From assembly GCA_021234155.1 (NCBI GenBank), contig JAJEKV010000053.1:3397149-3461148 (forward strand): DNA of 64,000 bases. Reading direction: 5' to 3'. This DNA is from Isoetes taiwanensis (lineage: Eukaryota > Streptophyta > Lycopodiopsida > Isoetales > Isoetaceae). The translations under genes and the position numbers were made by a program. Below the pieces are notes generated by a model, which was not told the DNA's origin, made no database searches, and saw only the letters and a list, made by a program, of their open reading frames with translations. Positions 1 to 10,999 of this stretch are shown in pieces (positions within the stretch are counted from its first letter, which is position 1; every line of letters begins with the position of its first letter).

Positions 1-1449
1 CATCCCGGATTATCTTTCACGCATCCACACGGATGATCCTCAACCGAGTCTCGTGACGCCTTTTCCGATGCTTCAAGACTTTTTAGTAAGCGGCAACACC
101 ACATTGGTTCCATGATTTTCAGCAAGCATTGCCTCCTCATAGGTGCTCTTCCATCGAAGATGAGACGCCTCTCTCACAAGCGACAATCCCGCCGCCATCA
201 ATTTCTCAGAGAGGTCCGGTGGACTACACCATGGTGGCGGGACATCTCTACAAAAAGGGTAAGGACACCATCCTTCGACGTTTGTGTTCTACCTCATGAA
301 GTTCCAGATATTGTTCGAGAAGCTCATCAAGGGGCTAGGTGGTGGTCATTTTCATGGTGACACCACGGCACGCAAAATCCTTCTAGCTGGGTATTATTGG
401 CCCACGCTCTTCAAAGATGCTCCATGCGCCAAGACGTTGGACGCTTTGCCGGGCGGGTGGGCCCACGCCCGCGGACGCTCTTCCCTTGACGCCGGCCGCC
501 ACGCCACTTCCCTTCAAGAAATGGGGGAATGGACTTTGTGGGGGACCTATAGATCCTCCGCGCGGTACACCCATGCGGATTACATTCGTTTCTCACCGAC
601 CACGCTACCAAATGGGCGGAAGCTTGTGCACTTCCGCATAACACCGCAGCGAAGCACAGCTAGGGTCCTCTATCAACAAATTATCACACGATTCGGCCGC
701 CTCACGGGAGATTGGTCGTAGGACCGTGGTGTCCATTTCATCAATCATACTATCAAGGAGCTGACGGATTATCTCCCCCGATACATCATCACAAGAGCAC
801 ACCTTACTATCCTCAAGGTAATGGTTTGGCGTAAAGCACCAACAAAACTCGGGTCACCATTCTCAAGAAAATTTTAGACGCTTCCCGCATTTGCATTGGC
901 GAGACAAAACTTCCTCGTGTTCTTTGGGCCTACAATACTTGTTTCAAGATTGCTACCGGTCACACTCCTTTTTAAATTGGTTTATGGTCGTGAAGCTCTC
1001 ATGCCGTTTGAATACATCCTTCCAACACTCCGTTTTCAACCGGCTCTCGCTCATAATCCACCCGGCTGCGACTCAAAGAAAGGGTCTATCAATTAGAACG
1101 CTTGGATGAACTTCGAAGGGATGCTTATATTCGTGTTCTTCATGGACAACGATTGCAAAATCTTTACATGACAAACGTCAGAAGACAAAAACATTTAAAG
1201 AAGGCGATTTGGTTCTTCTTTATGATTCCAGGTACAAAAATTTTCCGGGTAAACTCAAGTTTCGTTGGCTTGGCCCTTATCAAATTGTTCAAGTGGTTAG
1301 ACCCGCCGTTTTTCCAACCTGGCGAGTTAGATGGCACTCCATTACCTACCTTGGTTAATGGTTTTCGCCTCAAAACATTTCATCACACAGAAAGCGAAAA
1401 TCAACAAACAGCTACAGTTCAAGAAGCAAACACCACAGAAAGTGACTAG
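1..1449 (+). pseudogene. Ty3/gypsy pol remnant (RNase H end to integrase C-terminus)
   Basis: Remnant of a retrotransposon polyprotein. Position 9 onward reads DYLSRIHTDDPQ, the usual junction between RNase H and integrase. The integrase zinc-binding region follows at about 225-470 (HFHGDTTARKILLAGYYWP, then a Cys-rich stretch one frame over). The core begins near 525 (MDFVG) and continues through DRGVHF near 722. The motif that should hold the third catalytic residue, near 805-835, reads YYPQGNGLA and then TAA at 832-834 where Glu is expected. The C-terminal part (about 890-1380) ends with a GKLKFRWLGPYQIV-type GPY/F-like region and a stop at 1447. The coding frame changes at least five times, so no functional integrase can be made. 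The window begins inside this element; gag, protease and RT lie upstream. The family assignment is secure; the clade is not. Confidence 0.85.
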
Positions 1450-2387
1450 AAAGGCGGCATATTATATTATAGTGGAGATTTTTTTACAAAATGGGCGCTG
1501 ACCCAGCTATTTCGCTTATGGGCACCGCCTATATACAAAAACGGGCTCGAGCCCTATCTACTAAGTCCTAAGAAGAAAACCCTCTACTCCGGGTTTGGAG
1601 AGAGGTGATCTGCGAGGAGGTGGTAGAGGTTTCGCAAGCCAGATCGGCGAAGGTGCGAACCACCTCCATCCCGTTGGTCTTCGGTTAGGGATGTTCAGCC
1701 ATCCCAACAGACACCAGCCGCCCATTCTCACGCCACGATTGTGGCAGCGCCGAGGTCCGCATAATTCATCTTTGCGGGTAATCCACTCGGACAGTTCGGT
1801 GGGCATAGTGCGCCCTCGTTCAAACCCAGCGGCTGCCATCTATGCCGCCATCGGATGCCTTCCGTTACTCCGGTTCGTCTTTATATAAGCCAATCGAGGA
1901 ACTCCTTGTCGGCGTGGACCAATCACACAAATCATAGCGTGTTTTGCAATGCAAAATTTGTTTCTAAAATGAGAATCTTTTCTCCCGCAGCATATCTAGC
2001 CATGGTACCTTCCGACACATTCCTTTTAATGATATCCCACTTGAGTTACCCGACATTGAATGCCATTTCTTCTTTTCACGCCGTCGGACATTAATGTGTG
2101 TCCTTTGCCCACTGTCACATCGATCCTTCTTTCACGTCTCATCCTCACCGTTCATTGCTTCTCCCTTCGTTTTTGGGGACTTAGCCAAATTTTTTGCCTC
2201 TCAATACCCTCCTTGGCATCTTTCGACTTTGGCACCATCAACGGCTCGGTTCGCCCTCTTCATACCTCTCTTCGCCTCCGGTTATGCGCCCTAAAAAACA
2301 GCTTTCGTTCTTGCGCCTTTGTCCCTCCGTGCTTTCGACTTTCGTCCTCATGCTTTGAATCACTCTTCGTTTACGCAAATCGTTACC
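1450..2387. other. Spacer 3' of integrase, no gene recognised
   Basis: No coherent reading frame is visible. Around 1600-1830 the sequence is GC-richer and open on both strands, but neither translation resembles a known family. A purine-rich stretch near 1472-1482 could be an alternative polypurine tract, but no LTR-like repeat of what follows was found in the window. Confidence 0.4.
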
Positions 2388-5240
2388 ATGGCTGCCCAAG
2401 ATTTTCTACACTTCAAGCTCCGCTCCCAAGGATCCGCTCTTTTTGCATCAATTATCCTTCTTGGCGCCCACCTTCCGGGAAGCCCTTGTTGGCCCAAATA
2501 AAAAGTCGTTGAGCGACAAAAGCTTTTACGAATTCTCTCAAATGGAACTTAGGCTCAAATCGACCGGCTAAGCGGTTCATCGCCAATATCATTAACGACC
2601 GCATGGCTACCACCCCGTGATTGATGGCACCACCATTTATTTGACTCAACATTTGATTTACGGGGTATTTCATCTTCCCTTGCATTACCCCTTGTTTATC
2701 ATGGTACGCCATATCGGGATCTAGATGTCCGGATTTTTGGTGCACCTCCTTATCATGCCAATGTCCATCGTCCGACCAATATCGACAAGCCTCCGCGAAA
2801 CCTTTGTTAAATTTACGTGGCGCGAAGTTCCTTGGGTATTCTATCAAGAACACCCATATCAATAAACCTTTCTATAACACGGTCATCACCGCTACACACC
2901 CAACCACCACATAGATTGGCCCCAAATGATGTTCTATCGTCTTCTCAAAAGTGGACCGCCTTTGGTGCCACTTCCATTTAAGTTTCGTGGCGGCCACTTT
3001 CAAGCCCTCATCCGTCATTACTTCCCTCCCACACCACAAAATTCTCATAATTCCACTCGGTAGCTCCCTTTCCTTTGACTAACCGAGCTGGCACTTCACG
3101 CCCTTCTTCCCGGGTCATGTCCAAAGTCCAGACACACCCATGTCCTTGTCTCCTCCTCCGCTACACCATCCGGGTTCACACCATCTTTCCCAAACATCAC
3201 AAACCGGGCAACAGTGGCTCCACCACCACAACACCCTCGATAGGTTGTTGTATCGATTATCGGCCGGGGATGCTCAAGCTGCTGCTCTCAAGTTACAAGA
3301 ATCCCAAGGCGCTCTTATGAGCGGGGTTTCAGGCACTAGAGGCCTCGATGCGCGTACACCAGGACCTTCAAGTCGCCTTTGCCCAAGTTGCAACTTTGGA
3401 GGCCAAACTTCAAGACAAGCACGAAGCTCTCTTTACAGGCTCATACAGATCTCAAAAGTGCACAAGATCAAGTCAGCCAACTTGAGATCAACAAGCTCGG
3501 CTCAATCGAGAAATTCAGAATTTATTGGAGCACAACAAGTCCAAAGCAGCTCTCACGAAGTACCAAGGCCTTGTGATATTGCTAAGCTCAGCGCCTTGTA
3601 CTTTCAGAACTTTGTGAAAATTTCAGCACTCAAGTTCAAAACCTTACAGAGCGGGACGCTCAAGTTGCCTCCTTTGACTCGGCTTTCTACACGAACCTCT
3701 CGGCTCACCTCTCTTCAAGATCAGCTACTGAGGTGCGGCTTGAAGAAGATCTTGGATGGCGGAGATTGCCGGGCTTCGTCTCAATACCGGAAATCCTCCT
3801 CCCGGTCAACACTTCTCGAACGGGTCGTGACGATCCCGCTGCGCTAGAAAGGGACAACGGATAACGTGATCTTGAACAACGGCCTGACAAGCTATTGGTC
3901 TGGCGATGAGGCTCAAGCAAAACTTGGCGCCCATACCGCCATTCTTAACGAGAATGCTGTTGACTTCAGTTCCTTCCCGCTATCACGATTATGTGGTTGC
4001 TTTCGCGCCACCTCTTCCTTTCCGGTGGCATGCGGCGAGATGGACTGTGGATATTCCCCCGAGCGGTGCAGATTTTCTTCCGGATTTGGCGAACTCTCCA
4101 TTGAAGACAAGGGTTGTCTTTGTGCCCTTGTGGTCTTTGATCTCATGGCGTGCCGATCCGGACTTTATCACCTTGAGTTGTTCAGCCCATGGCTTACATA
4201 TTTCATGATTTCTATCCGGGTGATACAGGGAACACCGAAATGGACCCGCCCGGCTCTTTCGGGGTGACCCCAGCATTGCAATGGGTGCTTCGGGATAACA
4301 ATCCATATCTTGCGGATCTGCTCGGACCCAAACTCTTCATCGAGTACATGCCCGAGCTTGCCAATCATTTATCTCGGCAAGCGGAAGCCGCCGCTGCAGA
4401 TAAGGAAGTATCTAGGACATCAGGATCTTCCTATGCACAAATTTATATCGACACCTCACCGGTTATAATCAATTACGAGCTTTGTTGGATAGCAACCACG
4501 GTCCCCACGGGATGGGATAGCCCTCTGTCAACTCTCAACTCTCTGCTTCTCTTTGGGATGGTTGGTGTCAAGCTCTTGATCGGATCTTGTCGATCAATTG
4601 GGGGAGACCGCTTCGGCAACCCATGCCCACGGGCATGGTTCCTTCTCCCTATGCTTCCTGGGCGTACCTCCGCCCCGGGTGTTTCTGACTTCGATTGGCG
4701 CCTCCCTTTTTGGACCAAGGTCATGGATGGTCATCTGGGATGGACTCCACCTCGGATCTCGGCGGATCTCGGTGGGATCACGTTTTGTTCGCCGCTCACA
4801 TTGGGAAGAAGGTGCCACCGACGGATACCACCACGAATTGGATCTACATTGCTAATGGCGTGGTTGGCAGCGGCCGGCGGATCGCTTCATGGTCTTGACA
4901 CCTTCTTGCAGAATGCCACCACCTCACGATCCTTGGTCCATCTTCAAGCGGTTTTGTGCTGCTCTCAAATGCATCTTGCTAAGCTCCGTCGGCGTCCCAT
5001 TTTTCCTTTGCAATCCGAATGCCGGTGTCGGTGCCTTTGGCCTCGGACTGTCTCCTCATGGAATGTCGGTACATTTCTTGAGGCGCCCATCTTTGCCCTT
5101 GAAGACATGGTGCGCTCTCGCTTTCTTATTGATGCAGATCCACGCCCTTGGCCAAAAAACACTCCTCTGCTCTTCAAACACGCCGGGGATCTCATTAGCC
5201 GGTACCATAATGGTGCCGTCCTCACTCCGTGAGGATCACT
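2388..5240 (+). pseudogene. Decayed multi-frame ORF between integrase and 3' LTR, function unknown
   Basis: I do not recognise this protein. A plausible start is the ATG at 2388 (MAAQDF). Protein-like segments then appear in changing plus-strand frames: FREALVGPNKKSLSDKSF near 2470-2520; a segment with FRGGHFQALIRHYFPPTP near 2900-3035; a probable coiled coil (VATLEAKLQDKHEALFT) near 3380-3530; and LRLNTGNPPPGQ near 3775. Proline- and tryptophan-rich segments follow: PLPFRWHAARWTVDIPPSG near 4010-4070, PGSFGVTPALQWVLRDNN near 4250-4305, and WDHVLFAAHIGKKVPPTD near 4770-4825. It lies on the same strand as the integrase and ends just before a polypurine tract and LTR. That is the place where Tat- and Athila-type plant elements carry extra ORFs. 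Whether it belongs to the same element as the integrase is inferred from order and strand only. Confidence 0.45.
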
Positions 5241-5295
5241 TTCAGAACGATGGCTTCCCCTGAAACCCTTCCTCCTTTTCTTCACTTCGGTGTCG

Positions 5296-5308
5296 TTTGG
5301 TGGGGAAG
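5296..5308 (+). other. Polypurine tract before LTR
   Basis: TTTGGTGGGGAAG immediately precedes TGTTAG. This is the normal arrangement for the plus-strand primer of an LTR retrotransposon. Confidence 0.55.
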
Positions 5309-5819
5309 TGTTAGTCCTGCGTGCCTCCCTGGTGCAGGACTATTCATCATCTCTGACAGACCAGGTCAAGCTCAAGGATCCTCGGTCAGCCCACGGGTCA
5401 GCCATCAAGGCTCAGAGAAGACCAAGCAACGGACCACGCCGCGGTCAAAGCCTGCGTCCCGAGTCAACAAGGCGCCCGCTTCAGACAAGTGACGGCCCGT
5501 CCGCCAGCGTCGGCGTCAGCGTGATTCTAGGCACTTCAAGAGGCACCGCCAACATTCCTGCAAATCAGGCCTCCTTCCAGGAGTCGGCACCGAGATCAGT
5601 CAGAGTGTCTATATTGGGCCAAAGGCCATTGTACTATATATATGAGTAGAGCTAGCACATGAGTTTTTAGATGAGTTTTGAGTCTTGTCTCCTTTCAGTT
5701 TTTCTCTCTATTGCGAGAGCTCATGTATGTTCATCATTGATATCAAGGAAGCTTATCATTTCCCTCTCATTTGTTCTGTTTTCTTCTTCTTCTTCTCTTC
5801 TTGCAAATCCCGCGTGACA
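5309..5819 (+). repeat. Putative 3' LTR (about 511 bp)
   Basis: Begins TGTTAG directly after a polypurine tract. It contains a TATA-like CTATATATATGAG at about 5634-5646, followed by a pyrimidine-rich leader (TTCTTCTTCTTCTCTTC near 5780-5800), as expected for U3 then R-U5. A possible end is GTGACA at 5814-5819, an imperfect inverse of the start. No second copy lies in the window, so both borders and the target duplication cannot be confirmed. The position downstream of the plus-strand integrase fits the 3' LTR of the same element. Confidence 0.5.
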
Positions 5820-7385
5820 TAGTCCCCCGGACTCTCCTGTTAGATCCATGGGTCCTCACAGAGGGCTGTCTTCCAGGAGTTCCCGAACCCAGACCCCAAA
5901 CATTGACAAATGATGAACTATGTGGAAAACGCAAGTCCTCTAGTCTTCTTCTGCTATATATTTCTAAAGGACCCATGGATCATGTTCCGTTTAACCTCAG
6001 TAGAGACCTGATATTCATAGCATTTTGGGGGTTAGAACAATATAGCCTTCTGCCCAGTTTGGATGGAAGTACTTTAACAAAGTTGGAACAGACAAAAATA
6101 CTCTTTGGTTCAAACAACTGGAGCCTAATCTTTTGATTTCTTAAAGTTGAAGACCCACAAATAGGCTATTTATTTCAGAGAGTTCTTTCTTGTAGCTTCA
6201 TGGGACTTCTAGGCAGTTAGAAGACATGCATTATTGTATAACTGCTAAACAACCAGCAATAACAGACCTGCATGGGAGGACCTCTGAGTAGAAGCCTAAT
6301 AGAAGTATTTAAATGATATGTCATTAGACGTTAAACAGAAAACATGATAAACCCAAAACATTGTAATGATGCAAATATGACAAACCCAAAGCATTTAATG
6401 AAAGTGGGCATCTTACATTCCCATGCAGTCCAAACCTACCCTTATCAGATGTTTGTATAGAAATACTTTCTCGGATGGATGGCCTTTTTGAAATACTAAA
6501 TGATTTCATATACAACAGGAGTTAGAACAGCAGTGCAGGCATTTAGGCGTGAAAGGGATTAAGATTGCTTTTCATGTTAATATGGTCATGCCTAGTAGAT
6601 GTTTTTTTTGCCTTTAAATGATAGTCCTATTTGCCAACATTATATTTATGAAGTTGAAACATATACTTATCTGTATGCCACTGTTCTTGTTCTAGATTTG
6701 CTAACAAGATCAACTAAATAGCCAATAAGGTTGTCATTGTGAGGTAAAATTCAAGAATATGAGGTGAAATGCAAGAATGTCGCGTAAAAACTAATAACAA
6801 TGTCAACGCCTAAATTTATCTTAACTTGCTTTTATATATCTTAAATCATAATACATCACTTTGTTCACTGTGCCCGTTCTATATCTCAAGTACCCATAAA
6901 TCATAGAATTATTCGTTGCACAGTATCAATTATGTAAATTAGTTTGAAATATTATTCTTTCCTCCCTCAATTCTATAAATTGACCTTCATAGCTTCATAA
7001 ACTCTTGCCCTAAGAAAATGACGCCCTATGACAAATAAAAAGGACTCGACACAAAATGATGAAACAAAAACATGAAAACACACTTTCACGGCACTGGAGG
7101 GCAACCCCTTGTGCGCAGCACCTTGTTTATTTCGCGCAGTTAACATAAAGCCTATCCACAAGAAAACGAACAAACAACTTACCTAGTGCCAAACACAAAA
7201 GAATGTCTCAACAACCGAGTTCGTCTCATCAGCAACCGAGTTCGTGTCATCAGCAGACGAGAGAAGGGGCTGATGAACTTCTCCATGCCGTCCTCTTTGA
7301 GAACTCCAGATGGATTTGTATTCCTTTCTCTACCTACATTGTCAGAGGTTAGGGCACAACAAAACTGAAGAGCAGAGGGGCCGGG
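5820..7385. other. AT-rich intergenic DNA
   Basis: No credible gene seen. The sequence is AT-rich, with many stops in all frames and no clear repeat structure. Confidence 0.5.
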
Positions 7386-8417
7386 TTGTTGCCGCGCATG
7401 GAGGCGGGATTTTGAGGATATCGAGGCCAATTTAGACGCCAAACAGTTTGATGTCGACTGGCCAAGCAAGAGAGCAGGTAAGTATAAGGCATACGACTGC
7501 AAGATCCCTGAAGTCCGAGCTAAAGCTTTGGAGAGATGGGTCCAAATGAAAGGAACGATGATAAAAAACCATGAATTCAGCAAGACGTTTGCCAAGCAAG
7601 TGTACTATGAGATTGTGAAAGGGAAGCCGTGTAAATTATGCTAGTAGAAAATGGAAACAAGGAAGCGGCGGTGGTAGCAGCAAGAGAGTGAAGCTTCATG
7701 ACGATTCGAAAAGCCGCTCTTGGTGATGAACCCGCGGACTATAACCTATTTGCTTCAAGATGCCATAAAACTTTTAGATGTGGCGGGGGTTGCAGCAGCA
7801 GGTGTAGTGACAGAAGAGGTGGATCTAAAGGCTCAGTTAGAGAATGAAAGAAGTCGAAACCTTACTCGCGGAGGAAAACTTGGCTAAAAAAGATCGTGCA
7901 AATGCTCACGACAAGATGGTCTTGGAATTACTAGAGACCGAAGAATCAACTTGCAGCTTTGGGTAGGGAAAATACAGTATTGAGAGTAGACAATGACCAT
8001 ATACGTGGTGTGACCAAAGCCTTAGATTTTGATCCTCTTAGAGTCTCGAAGGAGCAAGGTATTGCATACCTCCCTCCCGAATACCTATATGAGAGCCAGT
8101 GGAAGGATGTAAAGAACAGGGACTTCAGATATTGTCAGGTGTGTGGGGACAATCTGACCCAAGTTGGTTGGTATGCCTTGGGATGTGGACATCGTCTGCA
8201 TTTGAGGTGTTTGTTGGATTGGATGATGGGCAGTAGGTTCTGTCCAATAGATGATGGATATATTATACCAGAGCGCCAGTATGCCGTGCTCAACATGCAA
8301 TCACGCATGCCCCCCTTGCCTCCTCTGTTTGCTTTCGCGGAGGAGGACGGGAATGGCTCATGCGTTCCATACCCAACGATGAAATGGACCTTTGGAGGGG
8401 TGGAAGAAGCAGCGTGA
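7386..8417 (+). pseudogene. Decayed gene with RING-H2-like zinc finger
   Basis: Two plus-strand coding segments are visible. The first (about 7390-7640) reads DIEANLDAKQFDVDWPSKRA and KALERWVQMKGTMIKNHEF, ending KGKPCKLC and a stop. The second (7959-8417, 152 aa) contains a RING-like finger at residues 59-98: C59-x2-C62, C76-x-H78-x2-H81-x2-C84, then C95-P-I-D98. The eighth zinc ligand, usually Cys, is Asp, an arrangement known from RBX1-type RING-H2 domains. RING-H2 proteins usually act as E3 ubiquitin ligases, but no substrate domain is recognisable. Between the segments (7690-7950) the frame shifts and a charged, coil-like stretch is broken by stops. It could be one gene with introns, or a decayed TE-borne ORF; frame breaks favour decay. 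The final ORF alone could still be expressed. Confidence 0.45.
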
Positions 8418-8689
8418 AGGTGAGGAGGTACAAGACATTAACCCGATGCCTCCCGCTCCGGGCGGCGGTGATTGGGTGAACCCTAGTGCAAGCGTGGTGG
8501 TGGAGGATGGACGATTACTTAAACCCATGAGCTTCAAATACACTGCTATCTACATTATTTTTTTGATATTTTTCCCTAAGATATCAGATGCACATGAATG
8601 AACCAACGTTAGTTGGCGAGGATTTCTTTGTCTTAATCAAATTTTAGGGGTTGGGTTGCGCATTGAGTTGTTTGTGTAATAGTTAAGTG

Positions 8690-9114
8690 AAAAGAAGGGC
8701 CTGATGTAGAGGGGCCGGATGCCAATTAGGATTAGTGGACTAAGCTTGTCATCTCTTTCACCACCGCTTAGTCTCTTTGTTTGTCTGTTTGATGTATCTA
8801 ATTTGCCCCTAGGATGAGGTGGCTCACTCATTTTAGGTGGCCGAATTAGATACATCACAGAAAAAAGGGAGTAAGCCTAGAGCCTGACCCCTCTTGAATG
8901 GTCGTCAGCTCACGGGCTTGATATTCTCATGACAAACAATATAGACTTCTCGAAATTCTTGTTACCTCCTTTAGAAAGAGCGAGCTTTGCTCTGGCTCTC
9001 TTTTGGGGTGTCTCTGTGTCAATGTAGCTTAGTTACTTTGCTAGGTTATATTACACAAAGACGCCCCAAATGGGATCTGGAGCAAAAATCGTTCGTTCTA
9101 GAGGAGGTAACAAG
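8690..9114 (+). repeat. Hairpin unit A, copy 1
   Basis: First of two about 420-bp direct repeats (the other is 9389-9803). It holds two foldbacks. The short one (8791-8856) pairs GATGTATCTAATT with AATTAGATACATC around an 8-base loop. The long one (8958-9114) pairs CTTGTTACCTCCTTTAGAA with its near-complement at 9095-9114 and continues inward about 70 bases with mismatches. The loop region shares AATGTAGCTTAGTT with hairpin B, so A-long and B look like diverged members of one family. No coding potential seen. Confidence 0.7.
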
Positions 9115-9209
9115 GTTTTTGAGTACTCTATTTTTATTGTGGCCGCGGATGATATGAGCCTAGTGGTTTCTTGCGATTCTGTGGGTTCATTGGATGTTAG
9201 TGATTGATG

Positions 9210-9340
9210 AGTTCAAGCATCGAGACTTCCCAATCTTTCTTTCCCCTCCTCTTTGGGCAATGTAGCTTAGTTTACATGCTAAGTTCCATTGTCCAAAGAG
9301 GGGTGAAAGCAAGGTTTGGGAAGTCTCGATGCTTGCACTC
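9210..9340 (+). repeat. Hairpin B, copy 1
   Basis: 131-bp foldback. The 5' arm AAGCATCGAGACTTCCCAA pairs with TTGGGAAGTCTCGATGCTT, and pairing continues with small bulges through CTCTTTGGGCAATG / CATTGTCCAAAGAG to a short loop. The stem of about 60 bp with scattered mismatches resembles a plant miRNA precursor or a miniature foldback element. Related copies lie at 10131-10259 and, inverted, at 48851-48980 and 49213-49344. Confidence 0.75.
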
Positions 9341-9388
9341 AGGTCAATTTGGGAATTTGCGATGCTTTGACTCTGATATTCCGTGAGG

Positions 9389-9803
9389 CCTGACGTAGAG
9401 GGATAGATGCCAATTAGGATTAGTGGACTAACTGTCATCTCTTTCATCCTGGCTTAGTCTCTTTTGTTTGTCTTGTTTGTTGTATCTAAAGTGCCCTCTA
9501 GGATGAGATCGCTTGCTCATTTTAGGGGGCACTTTAGATATATACAAACAGGATAATTGAAAAGGGAGTAAGCTTGGAGCGTGACCCTCTTGAATGGTTG
9601 TCAACTCACCAGGCTTGATATTGTCCATGGCAAACAATATAGACTTCTCGAAATTCTTGTTACCTCCTTTAGAAAGAGCGAGCTTTGCTCTGACTCTCTT
9701 TTGTAGTCTCTCTGTGTCAATGTAGCATAGTTACTTTGCTAGGTTATATTACACAAAGAGGCTCAAAATGGGAGCCAGAGAAAAAATCGTTCGTTCTAGA
9801 GGT
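9389..9803 (+). repeat. Hairpin unit A, copy 2
   Basis: Direct repeat of 8690-9114. The short foldback (about 9479-9546) keeps its pairing although both arms have changed: CTAAAGTGCCC pairs with GGGCACTTTAG, whereas copy 1 has an AATT/AATT pair there. The long foldback runs 9657-9803. About 220 bp of unrelated sequence (9804-10022) separate this copy from the B hairpin that follows directly in copy 1, so copy 2 carries an insertion or copy 1 a deletion. Confidence 0.7.
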
Positions 9804-10130
9804 AAAAGTTCTCGTATGCAAGTTGCTATGACGTCAGAGGTGAGAGCGTACCCTAATTTCAAGCCAAAGTGGTGCTTGGGCATTGTCCATCTATATAGCG
9901 GCTGTTAGGCACCTAATCATGGAACATCCTAACTCCTGCTATTGATGGAGAACCTTGAGCATCACTATGACTTAAAATTAGAGGATGCGTTCCCTTCGGC
10001 GTGGTGGTGGATTGTACAAGGACGGAGGTAACAAGGTTTTTGAGCACTCTATTTTTATTGTGGCCACGGATGATATCAACCTAGTGGTTGCTTGCGATTC
10101 TGTGGGTTCATTAGAGATTAGTGATTGATG

Positions 10131-10259
10131 AGTTCAAGCATCGAGACTTCCAGTCTTTCTTTCCCCCGCCTCTTTGGGCAACGTAGCTTAGTTTACATGC
10201 TAAGTTCCATTGTCCAAAGAGGCGTGAAAGCAAAAGATGGGACGTCGATGCTTGCACCT
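10131..10259 (+). repeat. Hairpin B, copy 2
   Basis: Direct copy of 9210-9340, including about 100 bp of shared upstream sequence (10023-10130 matches 9102-9209). The outer stem is slightly weaker (GGGACGTCGATGCTTGCAC in the 3' arm), but the CTCTTTGGGCAACG / CATTGTCCAAAGAGGCG core is kept. Confidence 0.7.
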
Positions 10260-10279
10260 CCGTCTTGGGTAACTCGACA

Positions 10280-10446
10280 TATGCCAAATGTGCATTTGAA
10301 TGCCATCGAGATTGTGTATCTGTACCTCCATTCCTTTGGGCGGCACCTGCCATATAAACCCATTAGGTATGTCGAGCATGTGCCACCCAAAGGAATGGAG
10401 TACAGGTATAAGGTCTTGATAGCATTCAAATGCCAGTTTGGCATAC
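10280..10446 (+). repeat. Hairpin C
   Basis: 167-bp foldback immediately after hairpin B copy 2, unrelated to it in sequence. TATGCCAAATGTGCATTTGA pairs with the complement of GCATTCAAATGCCAGTTTGG. Near the loop CTCCATTCCTTTGGGCGGCA pairs with TGCCACCCAAAGGAATGGAG almost perfectly. The loop is about 30 bases. Confidence 0.7.
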
Positions 10447-10449
10447 TGG

Positions 10450-10999
10450 AGATACGCCTTAGCTATCCAATGGATGGGATACGGTGACACATACATAATC
10501 ATCATCGATTGGATCGCGTGTATCTAGTGAAATCTCATCTCCGTCAAAGTCGGCCGATTGATGCAGGGGCGTTTGACCCCTTGGCATGCGTGAGATTACT
10601 TCTCATCAGCAAGATTACGTGGCATGCGAAGGGCAAGCGTCAATGGAAGTCAAGCCGGCTTTGGCGGGGCGAGGTTTCTCTAGGCACTTAGGTCGACTGA
10701 TGTTATACATGAATGAAACATGGACCGAAATTATAAATTGTTGAACTGACCTGAACCATCATACATGAAAGAAACATAAAACAATCTAACAAAATATATA
10801 GAAGACAAAAACTTGTAACAAAAAACTTTACTTTTTATTAATAGTGCGGAAGCGGTTACAATAGTTTGAACATCCTCATACACGGTTACAATAGACCGAA
10901 GATACTAATCACATCATCTTTCTAGGCATCACCATGTTCATCGGTTTTATCATCGGGGTTTAGATCCTCTTACACTTTTGGCCTAGGTTCAACCTCCTC
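10450..10999. other. No gene recognised
   Basis: Short open frames only. Nothing resembles a known domain, and no repeat structure was noticed. Confidence 0.4.

Noticed and set aside
2452-2862. Minus-strand 136-aa open frame
   Set aside because: The opposite strand carries the protein-like segments that continue into the decayed 3' ORF, so this frame is probably a shadow.
9102-9207. Short ORF tail ending in TGA just before hairpin B, with a second copy at 10023-10127
   Set aside because: Both copies are open and end at the same stop, but most differences between them change the amino acid, so there is no sign of protein-level constraint.
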